From positions 124,001-188,000 of the forward strand of contig JAPWHR010000006.1 in assembly GCA_027214345.1 (NCBI GenBank): a stretch of DNA of 64,000 nt. The letters run 5' to 3'. Source of the stretch: Comamonadaceae bacterium G21597-S1 (GTDB lineage: Bacteria; Pseudomonadota; Gammaproteobacteria; Burkholderiales; Burkholderiaceae_C). Under the pieces are notes generated by a model. That model made no database searches. It worked only from the letters and a program-made list of their open reading frames with translations, and was not told the DNA's origin. Position numbers and translations under genes: made by a program. Below are positions 34,908-43,757 of this stretch, piece by piece. Every line of letters starts with the position of its first letter. Positions within the stretch are counted from its first letter, which is position 1.

Positions 34908-35260
34908 GCCTTGCCTTCCCGGATCGCCAGCGCCTGGGCATGGGTCATGCGCGGCGTGATCAGTTCGTATTCATAGAAGACGCGGTCCATATCCATGAGT
35001 TCGCTGCGCGGCATGCGCGGCGTGTTCGCGCGCGTATTCACTTCATGCTGCATCTTCAGCACGTCGTCGATCTCGTAGATGGCCAGGTAGCGGTAAGGAG
35101 ACTTGTTGCGGCTGTTGTCGCAGAGCCGGTAGCGCTCGCCCCACTGGATGCCGGGGATGACCAGCGCGTCGACGAGATGTTGCTCGTCGTACCACTTGTT
35201 GTATTCCTCGTGGCGTTCGTTGGTCGCATTGGTGAATGCAAGCGAGATGATCTTGGACAC
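34904..35260 (-). CDS. Small EthD/Dabb-like protein, copy 2
   Basis: A 118-residue protein from a GTG at 35260, preceded by CTGGAGAACACC, which fixes this start. The sequence resembles copy 1 (EYNKWYDEQHLVDALVIPGI, YRYLAIYEID, MPRSELMDMDRVFYEYEL, ITPRM). It heads the operon EthD, MDR, SDR, Liv-type binding protein and overlaps the MDR gene by 4 bases. The fixed association with dehydrogenases suggests a role in a catalytic step or complex, unknown in detail. Confidence 0.8.
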   Translation of the reverse strand: MSKIISLAFTNATNERHEEYNKWYDEQHLVDALVIPGIQWGERYRLCDNSRNKSPYRYLAIYEIDDVLKMQHEVNTRANTPRMPRSELMDMDRVFYEYELITPRMTHAQALAIREGKA

Positions 35261-35360
35261 GGTGTTCTCCAGTTGATGTGCGTGCGCATGGCGCGACGGG
35301 TGGCGGGACTGCGTTTCAAAGCTTAGCAAGGCACGTCGACGATGGGTTCGGAGTGCCGGA

Positions 35361-35378
35361 AAATCGCGTATGTGATTG
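35361..35378. promoter_or_regulatory. Catabolic-island operator, site 3
   Basis: AAATCGCGTATGTGATTG is the exact reverse complement of the 18 bases at 36251-36268. It lies 101 bases upstream of the EthD-like gene (start 35260) and 18 bases beyond the 3' end of the next SDR gene, so it should control the leftward operon. Confidence 0.65.
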
Positions 35379-35395
35379 GCGATGCCGCGACGGTG

Positions 35396-36181
35396 TCAGC
35401 CGACCGTGGTGCCACCATCGACGGTGATTCCCGCGCCAGTCATATAGGACGCGCGCTCCGACAGCAACCACAGCACCAGTTGCGCGATCTCCGCCGGTGT
35501 TCCCATGCGTTTCATCGGTACCTTGTCGACGATGGCGGCGATGCGCTGTGCGCTCAGGTCTTCCGTCATGCCGGTCTCCACGTAACCCGGGCAGACCGCG
35601 TTGACGCGTATGCGCTTTGCCGCATATTCGAGCGAGGCGGTCTTGGTCAGCCCCAGCACGCCATGCTTGCTGGCAACATAAGCCGAAGCGGTCGGGATGC
35701 CGGTCAGGCCGGCGATGGACGCGGTGTTGACGATGGCGCCACCGTGCCCCTGTTTCTGCATCTGGGCCAGCTCGTACTTCATGCACAGCCAGACGCCGGT
35801 CAGGTTGACCGCGATGATGCGGCTCCAGGTCTCCACCGGCATTTCGGCGATGTTCTGCGGCAGTGCGCCGATGCGGCCGGCACCGATGCCGGCGTTGTTG
35901 AAGGCACCGTCCAGTCGACCGAACGCGGAGACGGTTCCATCGATCATGTGCATGACGGAGTGTTCGTCCGACACGTCGGCTTGCAGCGCCAGGGCATCGC
36001 CGCCGGCGGCGCGGATCATCATGGCCGTCTCGGTGGCAGCGGACAGGGACTGGTCCGCGATCGCGACCCGCGCGCCGGCCTGCGAGAGCAACAGTGCGCT
36101 GGCCTTTCCGATGCCGGATCCTCCTCCGGTCACCAGGATGGCCTTGTCGGCCATTTCTTTGTCTTGTTGATGGGCTTGCAT
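35396..36181 (-). CDS. SDR-family oxidoreductase 2
   Basis: About 261 residues from the Met at 36181, chosen because AGGA lies about 12 bases upstream; Met codons at 36193 and 36154 are alternatives. It is a classical SDR: VTGGGSGIGKASALLLSQAG, FNNAGIGAGRIG, NTASIAGLTGIPTASAYVAS (Ser) with YVASKHG (Tyr, Lys), VNAVCPGYVETGM and ITVDGGTTVG. It is a one-gene leftward transcript that shares a divergent promoter region with binding protein B. Identical 18-bp motifs in opposite orientation flank it. Confidence 0.9.
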   Translation of the reverse strand: MQAHQQDKEMADKAILVTGGGSGIGKASALLLSQAGARVAIADQSLSAATETAMMIRAAGGDALALQADVSDEHSVMHMIDGTVSAFGRLDGAFNNAGIGAGRIGALPQNIAEMPVETWSRIIAVNLTGVWLCMKYELAQMQKQGHGGAIVNTASIAGLTGIPTASAYVASKHGVLGLTKTASLEYAAKRIRVNAVCPGYVETGMTEDLSAQRIAAIVDKVPMKRMGTPAEIAQLVLWLLSERASYMTGAGITVDGGTTVG

Positions 36182-36250
36182 GTGGTTCTTCATCCTTGGG
36201 GGATGGCCGACTATCGTGCATCCCATGACCAGGCGTGCCCGCCCGCGGAT

Positions 36251-36268
36251 CAATCACATACGCGATTT
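36251..36268. promoter_or_regulatory. Catabolic-island operator, site 4
   Basis: CAATCACATACGCGATTT lies in the divergent gap between the SDR gene (36181) and binding protein B (36363). Core TCACATACGCGA differs from its own reverse complement only by transitions, so it is a near-palindrome. It is identical to site 3 in reverse. Confidence 0.65.
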
Positions 36269-36362
36269 GTGCGCGCATGCATGCGCAATTCACCTGGCTC
36301 CATAAACTTTGCGCTCGAACCCGCCAGTGGCGCGAGCAGCGCCCTTACCCCGAGGAGAGACC

Positions 36363-37625
36363 ATGAATGACCGATCCGTTTGCGCCTGTCTAGCGACAGT
36401 GCGTTCCCATGTGTACACCGGCATGCGTACCGCCGCGCTGCTGGCCATGGCCGCTGTGGCGGTGCCCGGCGTGGCGCTGGCCCAGCAGGATACGACGCCG
36501 ATCAAGCTCGGCCTGTTGACCCCGTTTGGTGGCCAGCAGATCGGCGGCAAGTCTGTCTCCAGCGCGGCCCAGATGGCGATCGACGATTTCGGCGGCAAGC
36601 TGCTGGGAAGGCCGATCGAGCTGCTGGTCGGTGATGAGCAGGGAAAGCCCGATGTCGCGCTGGCCATTGCACGCCAATGGATTGACCAGGAAAAGATCAC
36701 GGCCTTGTTTGCCAACGCCACGTCGGCCACGACCTTCGCCATCTCGGACATCACCAAGCCGGCGAAGATCCCGCTGCAGCTGGTCGGACCCGGCAGCGAG
36801 GATTTCACAGGCGTCGCCTGCTCCGAGTTCAGCACCAACTACATCTGGAACGTGTACTCCCTGCCGCGTGCCGTGATCAATGGCGTCAGCCGCGAAGGCG
36901 TCAAGACCTGGTATGTCATCACCGTGGACAACGCATTCGGCAAGTCGGCCGAATCCAATGCGCGCGAGTTCATCACAGCCTCCGGCGGCACGGTGGTGGG
37001 TTCCGGACGATTCCCGGCATCGATGCAGGACTACTCGTCGGTGCTGTTGCGCGCCCAGGCATCCAAGGCCGATGCGATTGCGCTGGGTACCACCGGCGAG
37101 AATAGCGTGAGCCTGATCAAGCAGGCCAACGAGTTCGGCATCATGCAGGCGGGCCAGAAGATGGTCGTGTTGTCGATGAACATCCAGGATGTGCACGCCA
37201 TCGGCCTGGAACAGGCCAAGGGCCTGAAGATGGTGGCGCCGTTCTACCACGACCTCAATGCCGAGGCCCGAGCCTGGACCGAGCGCTACCTGAAGGTGTC
37301 GGGCGGCATCATGCCGACCTTCATGGAGTCCGGTGTCTACAGCAGCATGGAGCACTACCTCAAGGCGGTGCAGGCTGCAGGAACCACGGATGGCCCCGCC
37401 GTCATGGCCAAGCTCAAGGCGATTGCACTGAACAACTTCGAGATGAAGAACGTCAGCCGTCGCGACGACGGCCAGATGATGCGCCCGATGTACCTGCTGC
37501 AGGTCAAGTCCAAGGCGGAGTCCAAGGCGCCTTGGGACTACTACAAGGTCGAGCGCACCGTCCCGGCGGCCGAGGCCTGGCGTCCTGCGGCGGAGAGCAA
37601 GTGCAGGCTGCTCAACAAGTCCTGA
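36363..37625 (+). CDS. Liv-type ABC solute-binding protein, paralogue B
   Basis: A 420-residue periplasmic protein with GAGGAG before the ATG and a signal ending VPGVALAQQD. The mature part begins PIKLGLLTPFGGQQIGGKSV and has AAQMAIDDFGGKLLG, GPGSEDFTG, YSLPRAVING, SKADAIALGTTGEN and a tail (PWDYYKVERTVPAAEAWRPA) shared with paralogues A and C. It heads an operon with the DUF3237 gene, paralogue C and an EthD-like gene. Ligand unknown; likely the substrate of the island. Confidence 0.9.
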   Translation: MNDRSVCACLATVRSHVYTGMRTAALLAMAAVAVPGVALAQQDTTPIKLGLLTPFGGQQIGGKSVSSAAQMAIDDFGGKLLGRPIELLVGDEQGKPDVALAIARQWIDQEKITALFANATSATTFAISDITKPAKIPLQLVGPGSEDFTGVACSEFSTNYIWNVYSLPRAVINGVSREGVKTWYVITVDNAFGKSAESNAREFITASGGTVVGSGRFPASMQDYSSVLLRAQASKADAIALGTTGENSVSLIKQANEFGIMQAGQKMVVLSMNIQDVHAIGLEQAKGLKMVAPFYHDLNAEARAWTERYLKVSGGIMPTFMESGVYSSMEHYLKAVQAAGTTDGPAVMAKLKAIALNNFEMKNVSRRDDGQMMRPMYLLQVKSKAESKAPWDYYKVERTVPAAEAWRPAAESKCRLLNKS

Positions 37626-37677
37626 TCCGTAGTGCCCGTATCGCGAACCCATTCACACTGATCTGAGAACCGGAACC

Positions 37678-38142
37678 ATGGATACCCTCGTTTCAACACC
37701 TTTGTTCACGCTGAATCTGGATGTGGCGCTGGATCGCACCCAGGCGATCGGCCAGGTTGCGGACCACAAGCGCATCATCGTGCCCATCAACGGCGGGACG
37801 TTTGAAGGCCCGCGCCTGCGTGGCACCGTCCTGCCCGATGGCGCGGACTGGTTGTCCGTGCAGTCGGACGGCTCCTGGAACATCGACGTCCGGGTCACGC
37901 TGCGCACCGATGACGAGGCGCTGATCTACATGCGTTACACCGGCGTCACCATACCCAAGCCGGAGATGCTCGAGCGCTTCAAGCAGCGCGAGATACTGCC
38001 GTACGACGCCTATTACGCGCGCACCACACCGCGCTTCGAGACCGCGGCGCCGAAGTACCAGTGGCTCAACGGCGTGATCGCCGTTGCCAACGGCATGCGC
38101 CTTGAAACCGGCCCCAAGTACCAGGTTTTCGCCATCCTCTGA
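37678..38142 (+). CDS. DUF3237 family protein
   Basis: A 154-residue protein: LDVALDRTQAIGQVADHKRI, VPINGGTFEGPRLRGTVLPD, GADWLSVQSDGSWNIDVRV, LIYMRYTGV and a C-terminal YQWLNGVIAVANG. DUF3237 proteins are small beta-barrels of unknown function that recur in ring-degradation and ketone-degradation gene sets. Located between binding proteins B and C in a co-directional operon. A lipocalin-like ligand carrier or a hydrolase partner are both possible; neither is shown. Confidence 0.88.
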   Translation: MDTLVSTPLFTLNLDVALDRTQAIGQVADHKRIIVPINGGTFEGPRLRGTVLPDGADWLSVQSDGSWNIDVRVTLRTDDEALIYMRYTGVTIPKPEMLERFKQREILPYDAYYARTTPRFETAAPKYQWLNGVIAVANGMRLETGPKYQVFAIL

Positions 38143-38215
38143 AGCGCGCCCATGCCTGGCGCCGCGTGCGCCATCCTGTTTTGCCTTCCTGTTCCATCCA
38201 CTTGCGAGTAAAGCC

Positions 38216-39454
38216 ATGAAACTGCCTTCCTTCCTCACAACCCGACGCGCGTCGATCGCGCACGTCCTGGCGGCCACGCTGCTGTGCGCCGCTTCGGCGC
38301 CGACCGTCCTGGCCCAGGACAAGGAGCCGGTCAAGATCGGCGTGCTGACCTATTTCGGTGGCGGGCAGATTGGCGGCGCCACCATCGTCGGCGCTGCGCA
38401 GATGGCGGTGGACGACTTCGGTGGCACCGTCAACGGCCGCAAGATCGAGTTGCTGCAGGGCGACACCCAGCGCAAGCCCGATGTGGCGCTGACGATTGCG
38501 CGCGAATGGATCGAACGCGAGAAGGTCAGCACCATCATGACCAATGCCATCTCGCCCATCACCCTGGGTCTCGTCGATCTGGTGAAGAAGGCGAAGATCC
38601 CCTTGCTGATTGCCGGCCCCGGCAGCGAGGATCTCACGGGCACCGCCTGCTCCGCCTTCAGCACCCAGTTCGTCTGGGACGCCTACTCGCTTCCCCGGGC
38701 GGTCATCAACGGCTTTGCGTCGCAAGGCGCCAAGACCTTCTACATCCTCACCACCGACAACGCGTTTGGCAAGTCGCTCGAGGCCAATGTGCGCGAATTC
38801 GTCACCGCCACCGGCGGCAAGGTCGTGGGCGTCTCGCGCCATCCCCTGGGCATGCAGGACTACTCGTCGCTGATCCTGACCGCCCAGGCGTCCGGCGCGG
38901 ACGTGATCGCGTTGGGAACGACTGGCGAGGACATGGTCAACGTGATCAAGCAATCCAACGAATTCGGCGTCATGCAGCAGGGGCAGAAACTGGCCTTGCT
39001 CACTGCGTCGATCAATGACATCCACACGCTGGGCCTGAAGACCGCACAAGGCCTGCGCATGGTGTCGCCGTTCTACCATGACCGCAACGACGAGACGCGG
39101 GCCTGGAGCAAGCGCTACATGGAGTACCAGAAGACGTCCGTGCCGCCAAGCCACCTCGAAGCAGGGGTGTATACCGCGGTCACCCAGTATCTGCGGCTGG
39201 CCAAGGCGACCGGTGGTACCGACGGTGAGAAGATCATGGCCAGGTTCAAGACCACGCCGGTGACCGACTTCGAACTCAAGAACGTGTCGCGCCGCGACGA
39301 CGGCACGATGCTGCGCCCGATGTACCTGGTTTCGATCAAGACTCCGGCCGAATCCAAGGCGCCCTGGGACTACTACAAGATCGAGAAAGTCGTGCCGCCG
39401 GAACAGGCCTGGCGTCCGGCGGCGCAAAGCAAGTGCAGCTTGCTGCGTCCTTGA
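38216..39454 (+). CDS. Liv-type ABC solute-binding protein, paralogue C
   Basis: A 412-residue periplasmic protein with a Tat-like start (TTRRASIAHVLAATLL) and cleavage near TVLAQDK. Blocks shared with A and B are FGGGQIGGATIVGAAQM, VDDFGGTVNGRKIELLQGD, GPGSEDLTGTACSAFSTQ, GMQDYSSLILTAQASGADVI and the PWDYYKIEKVVPPEQAWRPA tail. It diverges from A and B in the putative ligand cleft, e.g. ISPITLGLVD and LLTASINDIHTLGL, so a related but different ligand is likely. Confidence 0.9.
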   Translation: MKLPSFLTTRRASIAHVLAATLLCAASAPTVLAQDKEPVKIGVLTYFGGGQIGGATIVGAAQMAVDDFGGTVNGRKIELLQGDTQRKPDVALTIAREWIEREKVSTIMTNAISPITLGLVDLVKKAKIPLLIAGPGSEDLTGTACSAFSTQFVWDAYSLPRAVINGFASQGAKTFYILTTDNAFGKSLEANVREFVTATGGKVVGVSRHPLGMQDYSSLILTAQASGADVIALGTTGEDMVNVIKQSNEFGVMQQGQKLALLTASINDIHTLGLKTAQGLRMVSPFYHDRNDETRAWSKRYMEYQKTSVPPSHLEAGVYTAVTQYLRLAKATGGTDGEKIMARFKTTPVTDFELKNVSRRDDGTMLRPMYLVSIKTPAESKAPWDYYKIEKVVPPEQAWRPAAQSKCSLLRP

Positions 39455-39508
39455 CCATCGCCACAACAACGTCGATACCTGTCGCAACCGAGGATCGGGT
39501 CCGCCACG

Positions 39509-40225
39509 ATGACCATCAAGCGTGTCTATGTCGTACACCGCAACGCGGCACTGCAGCACCATGAGTTTGCGCCGCGCTGGAAGCAGCATTCGGAACTGGC
39601 GCAGACCTTTCCGGATCTGGTCCACCAGTATCCGAGGTTGGCCTACTGCTGCACGCTCGAACAGGATCCTGGGATACCGGGGGCCTCCCGCCGCTACGAC
39701 GGCGTCGGCATGTTGTGGCTGCGCAGCGACGACCTGGTGGCGGTCCAGCCGGCCGATCCACGCGTACGGCCGGTGATGCAGGAGGACGAGTTGCGCGTAT
39801 TCCAGGACAAGATGCTCAACGCCATGATGACGGTCGACGAAGATGTCCGCAAGGACGGACGCGGCGCGCGCTTCGGGCTGATCAGTTTCCTGACATCCAG
39901 GCCGGGTCTCGATGCCGAGGCCTTTGCCGGCGCCTGCGTCCGGCATGCCGATGCCATCCTGGCCGCGCCCGAGTTGGCCGCTGCGATCCGGCGTCTCGTG
40001 ATCGGGCGTGTCATGGGCACGCCGACGTTCGCGAGTGACGGGGTGCTGGAGCTATGGTTCGACAGCGCGCAGGACGCGGTGCGTGCCTGCAATACGGCGG
40101 CTTATCGTGCGGTGGTGCTCGATGCACAAGCGGATTTCGCATTGCCAGAACCGCTGACCTTGCTGACGGAGATCGGACACGCCTGGTCGGCCGTCGACGA
40201 TCCGCATCCCAAACCGTTTCCCTGA
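39509..40225 (+). CDS. Two-domain EthD-like protein, copy 3
   Basis: A 238-residue protein that I read as two successive ferredoxin-like (EthD/Dabb) halves: MTIKRVYVVHRNAAL with FAPRWKQHSELA, and later RFGLISFLTSRPGLDAEAFA with CVRHADAILAAPELA. No catalytic residues can be named. It closes the operon after binding protein C. EthD was first seen as an accessory of ether-degrading cytochrome P450 systems; here no P450 is present, so the role is open. Confidence 0.65.
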   Translation: MTIKRVYVVHRNAALQHHEFAPRWKQHSELAQTFPDLVHQYPRLAYCCTLEQDPGIPGASRRYDGVGMLWLRSDDLVAVQPADPRVRPVMQEDELRVFQDKMLNAMMTVDEDVRKDGRGARFGLISFLTSRPGLDAEAFAGACVRHADAILAAPELAAAIRRLVIGRVMGTPTFASDGVLELWFDSAQDAVRACNTAAYRAVVLDAQADFALPEPLTLLTEIGHAWSAVDDPHPKPFP

Positions 40226-40249
40226 CCGGATACCGGGCTGCATGCGCAG

Positions 40250-40275
40250 TGTGGGCCTGCATGGGCAGGCCCACA
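40250..40275. terminator. Hairpin between convergent EthD-like genes
   Basis: TGTGGGCCTGC-ATGG-GCAGGCCCACA is a perfect 11-bp stem, 25 bases after the stop at 40225 and 18 bases before the convergent stop at 40293. It can serve both strands, although neither side has a long T-run. Confidence 0.6.
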
Positions 40276-40292
40276 TCCCGCTTGGTGCGCAA

Positions 40293-40985
40293 TCAACCGG
40301 CCGATGCGAGGATCACCTGTTCGCGCACGCACAGCGTCGTGGCGCTCTTGGTGAAGCGCGATACGTCCCGGCGAATTTCTTCCTGGCCCTCGGCCGACAC
40401 ATAGAAGTCTTCACCCAGCGACTGCACGGACGCGAAGTGCAGTTCGGCAATACCCGTTACCGTCGGGCAGTCCGGCGCGGTGCCGGCCGTCACCCAGTTC
40501 TGCACGTACTGGTTCACGCCCACATGGATACGCGGTACCAACCGGGCATGTTCCGTCCAGTAGCGGCGTCCTTCAGCGTCCGTCAGGTGGTCCTGCCAGC
40601 GGCCCAGCGCCATGAACTTGATGTCCACGGGGGTTCCGGCTGCCGGTGCATAGAGCACCTTCTCGTCGACACGGTAACCGTGCACGTGTTCGGCGCGCGC
40701 ACCAAGACCGTCCAGGCAGGTCGTGTGCCAGTCGGAGCCGGGATCGCCCGCGAACCACAGCTCCGCGCACACGTCGTAGGCGGGGCGCGCTGCGCCGCCC
40801 CGTGCGATGAAGGGTGCGATGCGGAATGTCGGCACCACATCGCAGATATTGAGCACGAAGCGCTGCAAGGGCGCCTGCGCCGCACGCAGTGCCGCGGGGT
40901 AGTCCCGCGCGAACCATTGCACGAAGTCGGCCAGGCGTTGGTCCGCGCGGGCTCGCGCGAACAGGAAGACCTTACTGGTAGGCAA
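40293..40985 (-). CDS. Two-domain EthD-like protein, copy 4
   Basis: A 230-residue protein starting PTSKVFLFARARADQRLADF with WFARDYPAALRAA, and a second half with DIKFMALGRWQDHLTDAEG and RRYWTEHARLVPRIHVGVN, again the tandem ferredoxin-like pattern. It overlaps the upstream SDR gene by 14 bases and is the last of three genes on this transcript (SDR, SDR, EthD-like). Similar in size and layout to the protein at 39509. Function not recognised. Confidence 0.7.
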   Translation of the reverse strand: MPTSKVFLFARARADQRLADFVQWFARDYPAALRAAQAPLQRFVLNICDVVPTFRIAPFIARGGAARPAYDVCAELWFAGDPGSDWHTTCLDGLGARAEHVHGYRVDEKVLYAPAAGTPVDIKFMALGRWQDHLTDAEGRRYWTEHARLVPRIHVGVNQYVQNWVTAGTAPDCPTVTGIAELHFASVQSLGEDFYVSAEGQEEIRRDVSRFTKSATTLCVREQVILASAG

Positions 40986-41760
40986 AGGTCAGTCCGCCAT
41001 CGACCGAGATCACCGCTCCGGTCACGAACGCGCTTTCCGTGTCGGCCAGGAAAAACGCCGCACGGGCGACATCCTCCGGCTCTCCGATGCGCCGAAGCGG
41101 GGTGCGGTCGGCGCGGTTCCGGGCCTTGTCGGGGGGCAGCACGGCAGCGGTGGTGGGCGACCAGGTCGGACCGGGCGCGACCGCATTGACCCGTATCTTC
41201 CGCGGGCCCAGTTCCACCGCCGCTGCGCGGGTCAGGCCCAGCACGCCGGACTTGATGCCGCAATAGATCATGGCGTTGTTCAGGCCGAGGAAGGATGCAC
41301 CCGATGCGATGTTGATGATGGCACCACCGTCGTCACCCATGGCCTGCGCAGCGGCCTGGGTGCCCCAGGTCACACTGGCGAAGCCGGCAGCCATCATGCG
41401 CGAGAAGCTGTCTTCCGTGATGGCGGGGATGGCCTCGTAATGCACCCACGCGGCATTGTTGACCATCACGTCGAAGCGGCCGTGTGTCCGCGCAAGGGTC
41501 TGCACGGCATCGTGCATGTTGCCGCGTAGGCCGATGTCCAGCACCAGTTCGACGGCTTGCCCGCCGGCTGCGCGGATCTCCTGCACGACGGCGCGGACTC
41601 CCGCGCCATCGATGTCGTTGACACCCACGATCATGCCTTCGGCCGCGAAGCGCCTGGCAATGGCCTTGCCGATGCCGACCGCCGCGCCCGTGACCAGGCC
41701 CACCTTGCCGGCCATGCGCCGGCCCGCGGCAACGGAAGGCAACAATGTGTCTGTCATCAT
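40972..41760 (-). CDS. SDR-family oxidoreductase 3
   Basis: About 262 residues with VTGAAVGIGKAIARRFAAEG, VNNAAWVHYEAIP, the active-site stretch NIASGASFLGLNNAMIYCGI followed by SGVLGLTRAAA, and VISVDGGLTFAYQ. The Tyr-x-x-x-Lys is MIYCGIKS. Start and stop of neighbouring genes interlock: its ATG ATG overlaps the TGA of the upstream SDR. NAD(P)-dependent alcohol or keto-steroid-like dehydrogenase activity is expected. Confidence 0.9.
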   Translation of the reverse strand: MMTDTLLPSVAAGRRMAGKVGLVTGAAVGIGKAIARRFAAEGMIVGVNDIDGAGVRAVVQEIRAAGGQAVELVLDIGLRGNMHDAVQTLARTHGRFDVMVNNAAWVHYEAIPAITEDSFSRMMAAGFASVTWGTQAAAQAMGDDGGAIINIASGASFLGLNNAMIYCGIKSGVLGLTRAAAVELGPRKIRVNAVAPGPTWSPTTAAVLPPDKARNRADRTPLRRIGEPEDVARAAFFLADTESAFVTGAVISVDGGLTFAYQ

Positions 41761-42512
41761 TCCACCATCTTTCGTGGTCGTCCTGCGACATGGCCACCGT
41801 CGACCACGAACTCGGAGCCGGTGCAGTAGGTGCTCTCGTCCGACGCCAGGTACAGCACCAGATAGGCGGCTTCGGCGACGGTGCCGACCCGTTCCAGCGG
41901 GATTCCCCGGGTGATCTCCTGCGCGCGTTCGGGGCCCACGCCCTGGCGCACCATGTCGGTGTCGATCAGGCCCGGATGTACGGAATTCACGCGGATGTTG
42001 TAGTCCGCCAGTTCCAGCGCCGCTGTCTTGGTCATGCCGCGTACCGCCCATTTGGACGACGTGTATGAAATCGCGCCGGCGCTGCCGATCATGCCGGCGA
42101 CGGACGAAATGTTGACGATCGAGCCGCCGTTCTTCTTCATCACCGGGATGACCGCGCGCATGCCCAGGAACACGCTGAGCTGGTTGACCTGGAAGATCCG
42201 GGTGTAGGCCTCGACCGTGGTATCGACGATGTTGGAGCGGTTGTAGATGCCGGCATTGTTGACCAGCACGTCGAGCTTGCCGAAGCGTTCCATCGTGGCC
42301 CGTACCACCTCGCTCCAGCCATGTTCGTCCGCCACATCGAGCGGCAGATAGACGGCATCCTGCAGCCGGGACGCCAGCGCGCGGCCCGCTTCATGGTCCA
42401 CGTCGGTCACCACCACGCGGGCGCCTTCTTGCGTGAACATTTCCGCCTCCAGCGCACCCTGGCCATGCGCTGCGCCCGTGATCAGGCAAACCTTTCCCGC
42501 AAGTCGATTCAT
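41757..42512 (-). CDS. SDR-family oxidoreductase 4
   Basis: A 251-residue classical SDR close to 3-alpha/20-beta-hydroxysteroid dehydrogenase types: KVCLITGAAHGQGALEAEMF (GxxxGQG variant), VTDVDHEAGRALA, VLVNNAGIYNRSNIVD, ISSVAGMIGSAGAISYTSSK (Ser, Tyr, Lys) and VNSVHPGLIDTDMV. The HGxG-type cofactor loop is typical of this subgroup. First gene of the leftward transcript SDR4, SDR3, EthD-like; divergent from the lactonase gene at 42702. Confidence 0.92.
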   Translation of the reverse strand: MNRLAGKVCLITGAAHGQGALEAEMFTQEGARVVVTDVDHEAGRALASRLQDAVYLPLDVADEHGWSEVVRATMERFGKLDVLVNNAGIYNRSNIVDTTVEAYTRIFQVNQLSVFLGMRAVIPVMKKNGGSIVNISSVAGMIGSAGAISYTSSKWAVRGMTKTAALELADYNIRVNSVHPGLIDTDMVRQGVGPERAQEITRGIPLERVGTVAEAAYLVLYLASDESTYCTGSEFVVDGGHVAGRPRKMVE

Positions 42513-42585
42513 GCATGCTCCCAAGCACAGTTGTGATGGGCGATGATGCCGCGCGCCCAAGCCCAGGGTCAATGCGTGGCCGGAT

Positions 42586-42604
42586 GTTCACGGATGTGAT
42601 TTGG
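42586..42604. promoter_or_regulatory. Catabolic-island operator, site 5
   Basis: The stretch contains TCACGGATGTGA (42588-42599), whose arms TCAC and GTGA are perfect, followed by TTTGG; in reverse it reads CCAAATCACATCCGTGA. It lies between the divergent SDR4 and lactonase genes. Confidence 0.55.
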
Positions 42605-42701
42605 GGCCCGGCGCGCGAGGCTGCGCGTGCGCATGCGTATGCTTGCGCGCTCCGGTGGACCAGGTGTGCTGCGTGCTGCCGAAACAGGAGGACGCCACGC
42701 G

Positions 42702-43601
42702 ATGCAACTGCAAATGGACAGGATCGAGGCCAGCCGCGACAAGCTGGGCGAAGGGGCATTGTGGGACAGCCGCACGCAGTGCCTGTACTGGGTCGACAGC
42801 GTGCGCAAGCTCGTGCGCAGACTCGCGCCTGGCTCCGGTCAGGTGACGGATTGGGTCGTGCCCGGCCTGGTCGGCAGCGTTGCGCTGATGCGCTCGCAGA
42901 AGCAGCTGCTGGCGGCGCTGAACGATGGGTGGTATCTGCTGGATCTGGACACGGGTGCGGTGACGCCGTTCGCCCGGCCGTCCGATCTGCCGCAAGACGC
43001 GCGCCTGAACGACGGAAAGACCGATCGGCAGGGCCGCTTTCTGGTCGGCACCATTCTCGAGGACCCCTGGAGCCGCACCGCGGGCGTGAAGTGCGCGGGG
43101 ATCCTGTACCGGCTCAACGCGGACCGCTCGGTGGAGCAGATCGACGACGACATCCGCCTGTCGAATGCCACCTGTTTCAGTCCCGCGGGCGACAAGATGT
43201 ATTTCGCGGACTCGCCGGATTGTGAAGTCCGGGTCTATGACTACGATGGCGCCAGCGGCCGGGTTGCTGCGCCCCGAACCTTCATCGATACCAAGCCGCA
43301 CGGCTCCTTGCCCGATGGCGCCACGGTGGACTCAGATGGCTGCCTCTGGGTGGCGTTGCCACAGATTGCCGCTGTCGGGCAGTTCGATCCGCAGGGCGTA
43401 TTGATGCGCACCGTGAAGACGCCGTGTCCGCTGCCGACCTGCCCGAGCTTCGGAGGCCCGGATCTCGACGAGCTGTACGTGACATCGCTGCACGACTCGG
43501 GCAACGGCCGCTTGTTGTCCCCGCACCCGGACAGCGGCTTCGTGTTCCGGATCACCGGACTCGGCGTGCGCGGCCTGCCCGAAGTGCCCTATGCAGGTTG
43601 A
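42702..43601 (+). CDS. SMP-30/gluconolactonase-family lactonase
   Basis: A 299-residue six-bladed propeller with AGGAGG 10 bases before the ATG. Metal-site residues of the family are visible: Glu in LGEGALWDSRTQCLYWVD, Asn in ARLNDGKTDRQGRFLVGT and LSNATCFSPAGDKMYFADS with Asp in LPDGATVDSDGCLWVAL. Such enzymes hydrolyse sugar lactones or other lactones with a divalent metal. In a gene set with a Baeyer-Villiger enzyme, opening of a lactone product is the natural guess; a sugar lactone cannot be excluded. Confidence 0.9.
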   Translation: MQLQMDRIEASRDKLGEGALWDSRTQCLYWVDSVRKLVRRLAPGSGQVTDWVVPGLVGSVALMRSQKQLLAALNDGWYLLDLDTGAVTPFARPSDLPQDARLNDGKTDRQGRFLVGTILEDPWSRTAGVKCAGILYRLNADRSVEQIDDDIRLSNATCFSPAGDKMYFADSPDCEVRVYDYDGASGRVAAPRTFIDTKPHGSLPDGATVDSDGCLWVALPQIAAVGQFDPQGVLMRTVKTPCPLPTCPSFGGPDLDELYVTSLHDSGNGRLLSPHPDSGFVFRITGLGVRGLPEVPYAG

Positions 43602-43624
43602 TGCACACCGGGCCCGATCGACGC

Positions 43625-43643
43625 GAATATCACATCCGCGATC
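43625..43643. promoter_or_regulatory. Catabolic-island operator, site 6
   Basis: GAATATCACATCCGCGATC fits the island motif (core TCACATCCGCGA at 43630-43641), 115 bases upstream of the SDR5-livGFHM operon. Confidence 0.6.
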
Positions 43644-43757
43644 ATTTCGCGCCGTTTTCCGGTTTTCTTGGATCGGTCGGTGTTCCTTGTTAGCCTCGCG
43701 GCCTGCTGCTCGTAGACGGGTGGGTCGAGCGTACGCAACTCCCAACGAAGGATGAGG

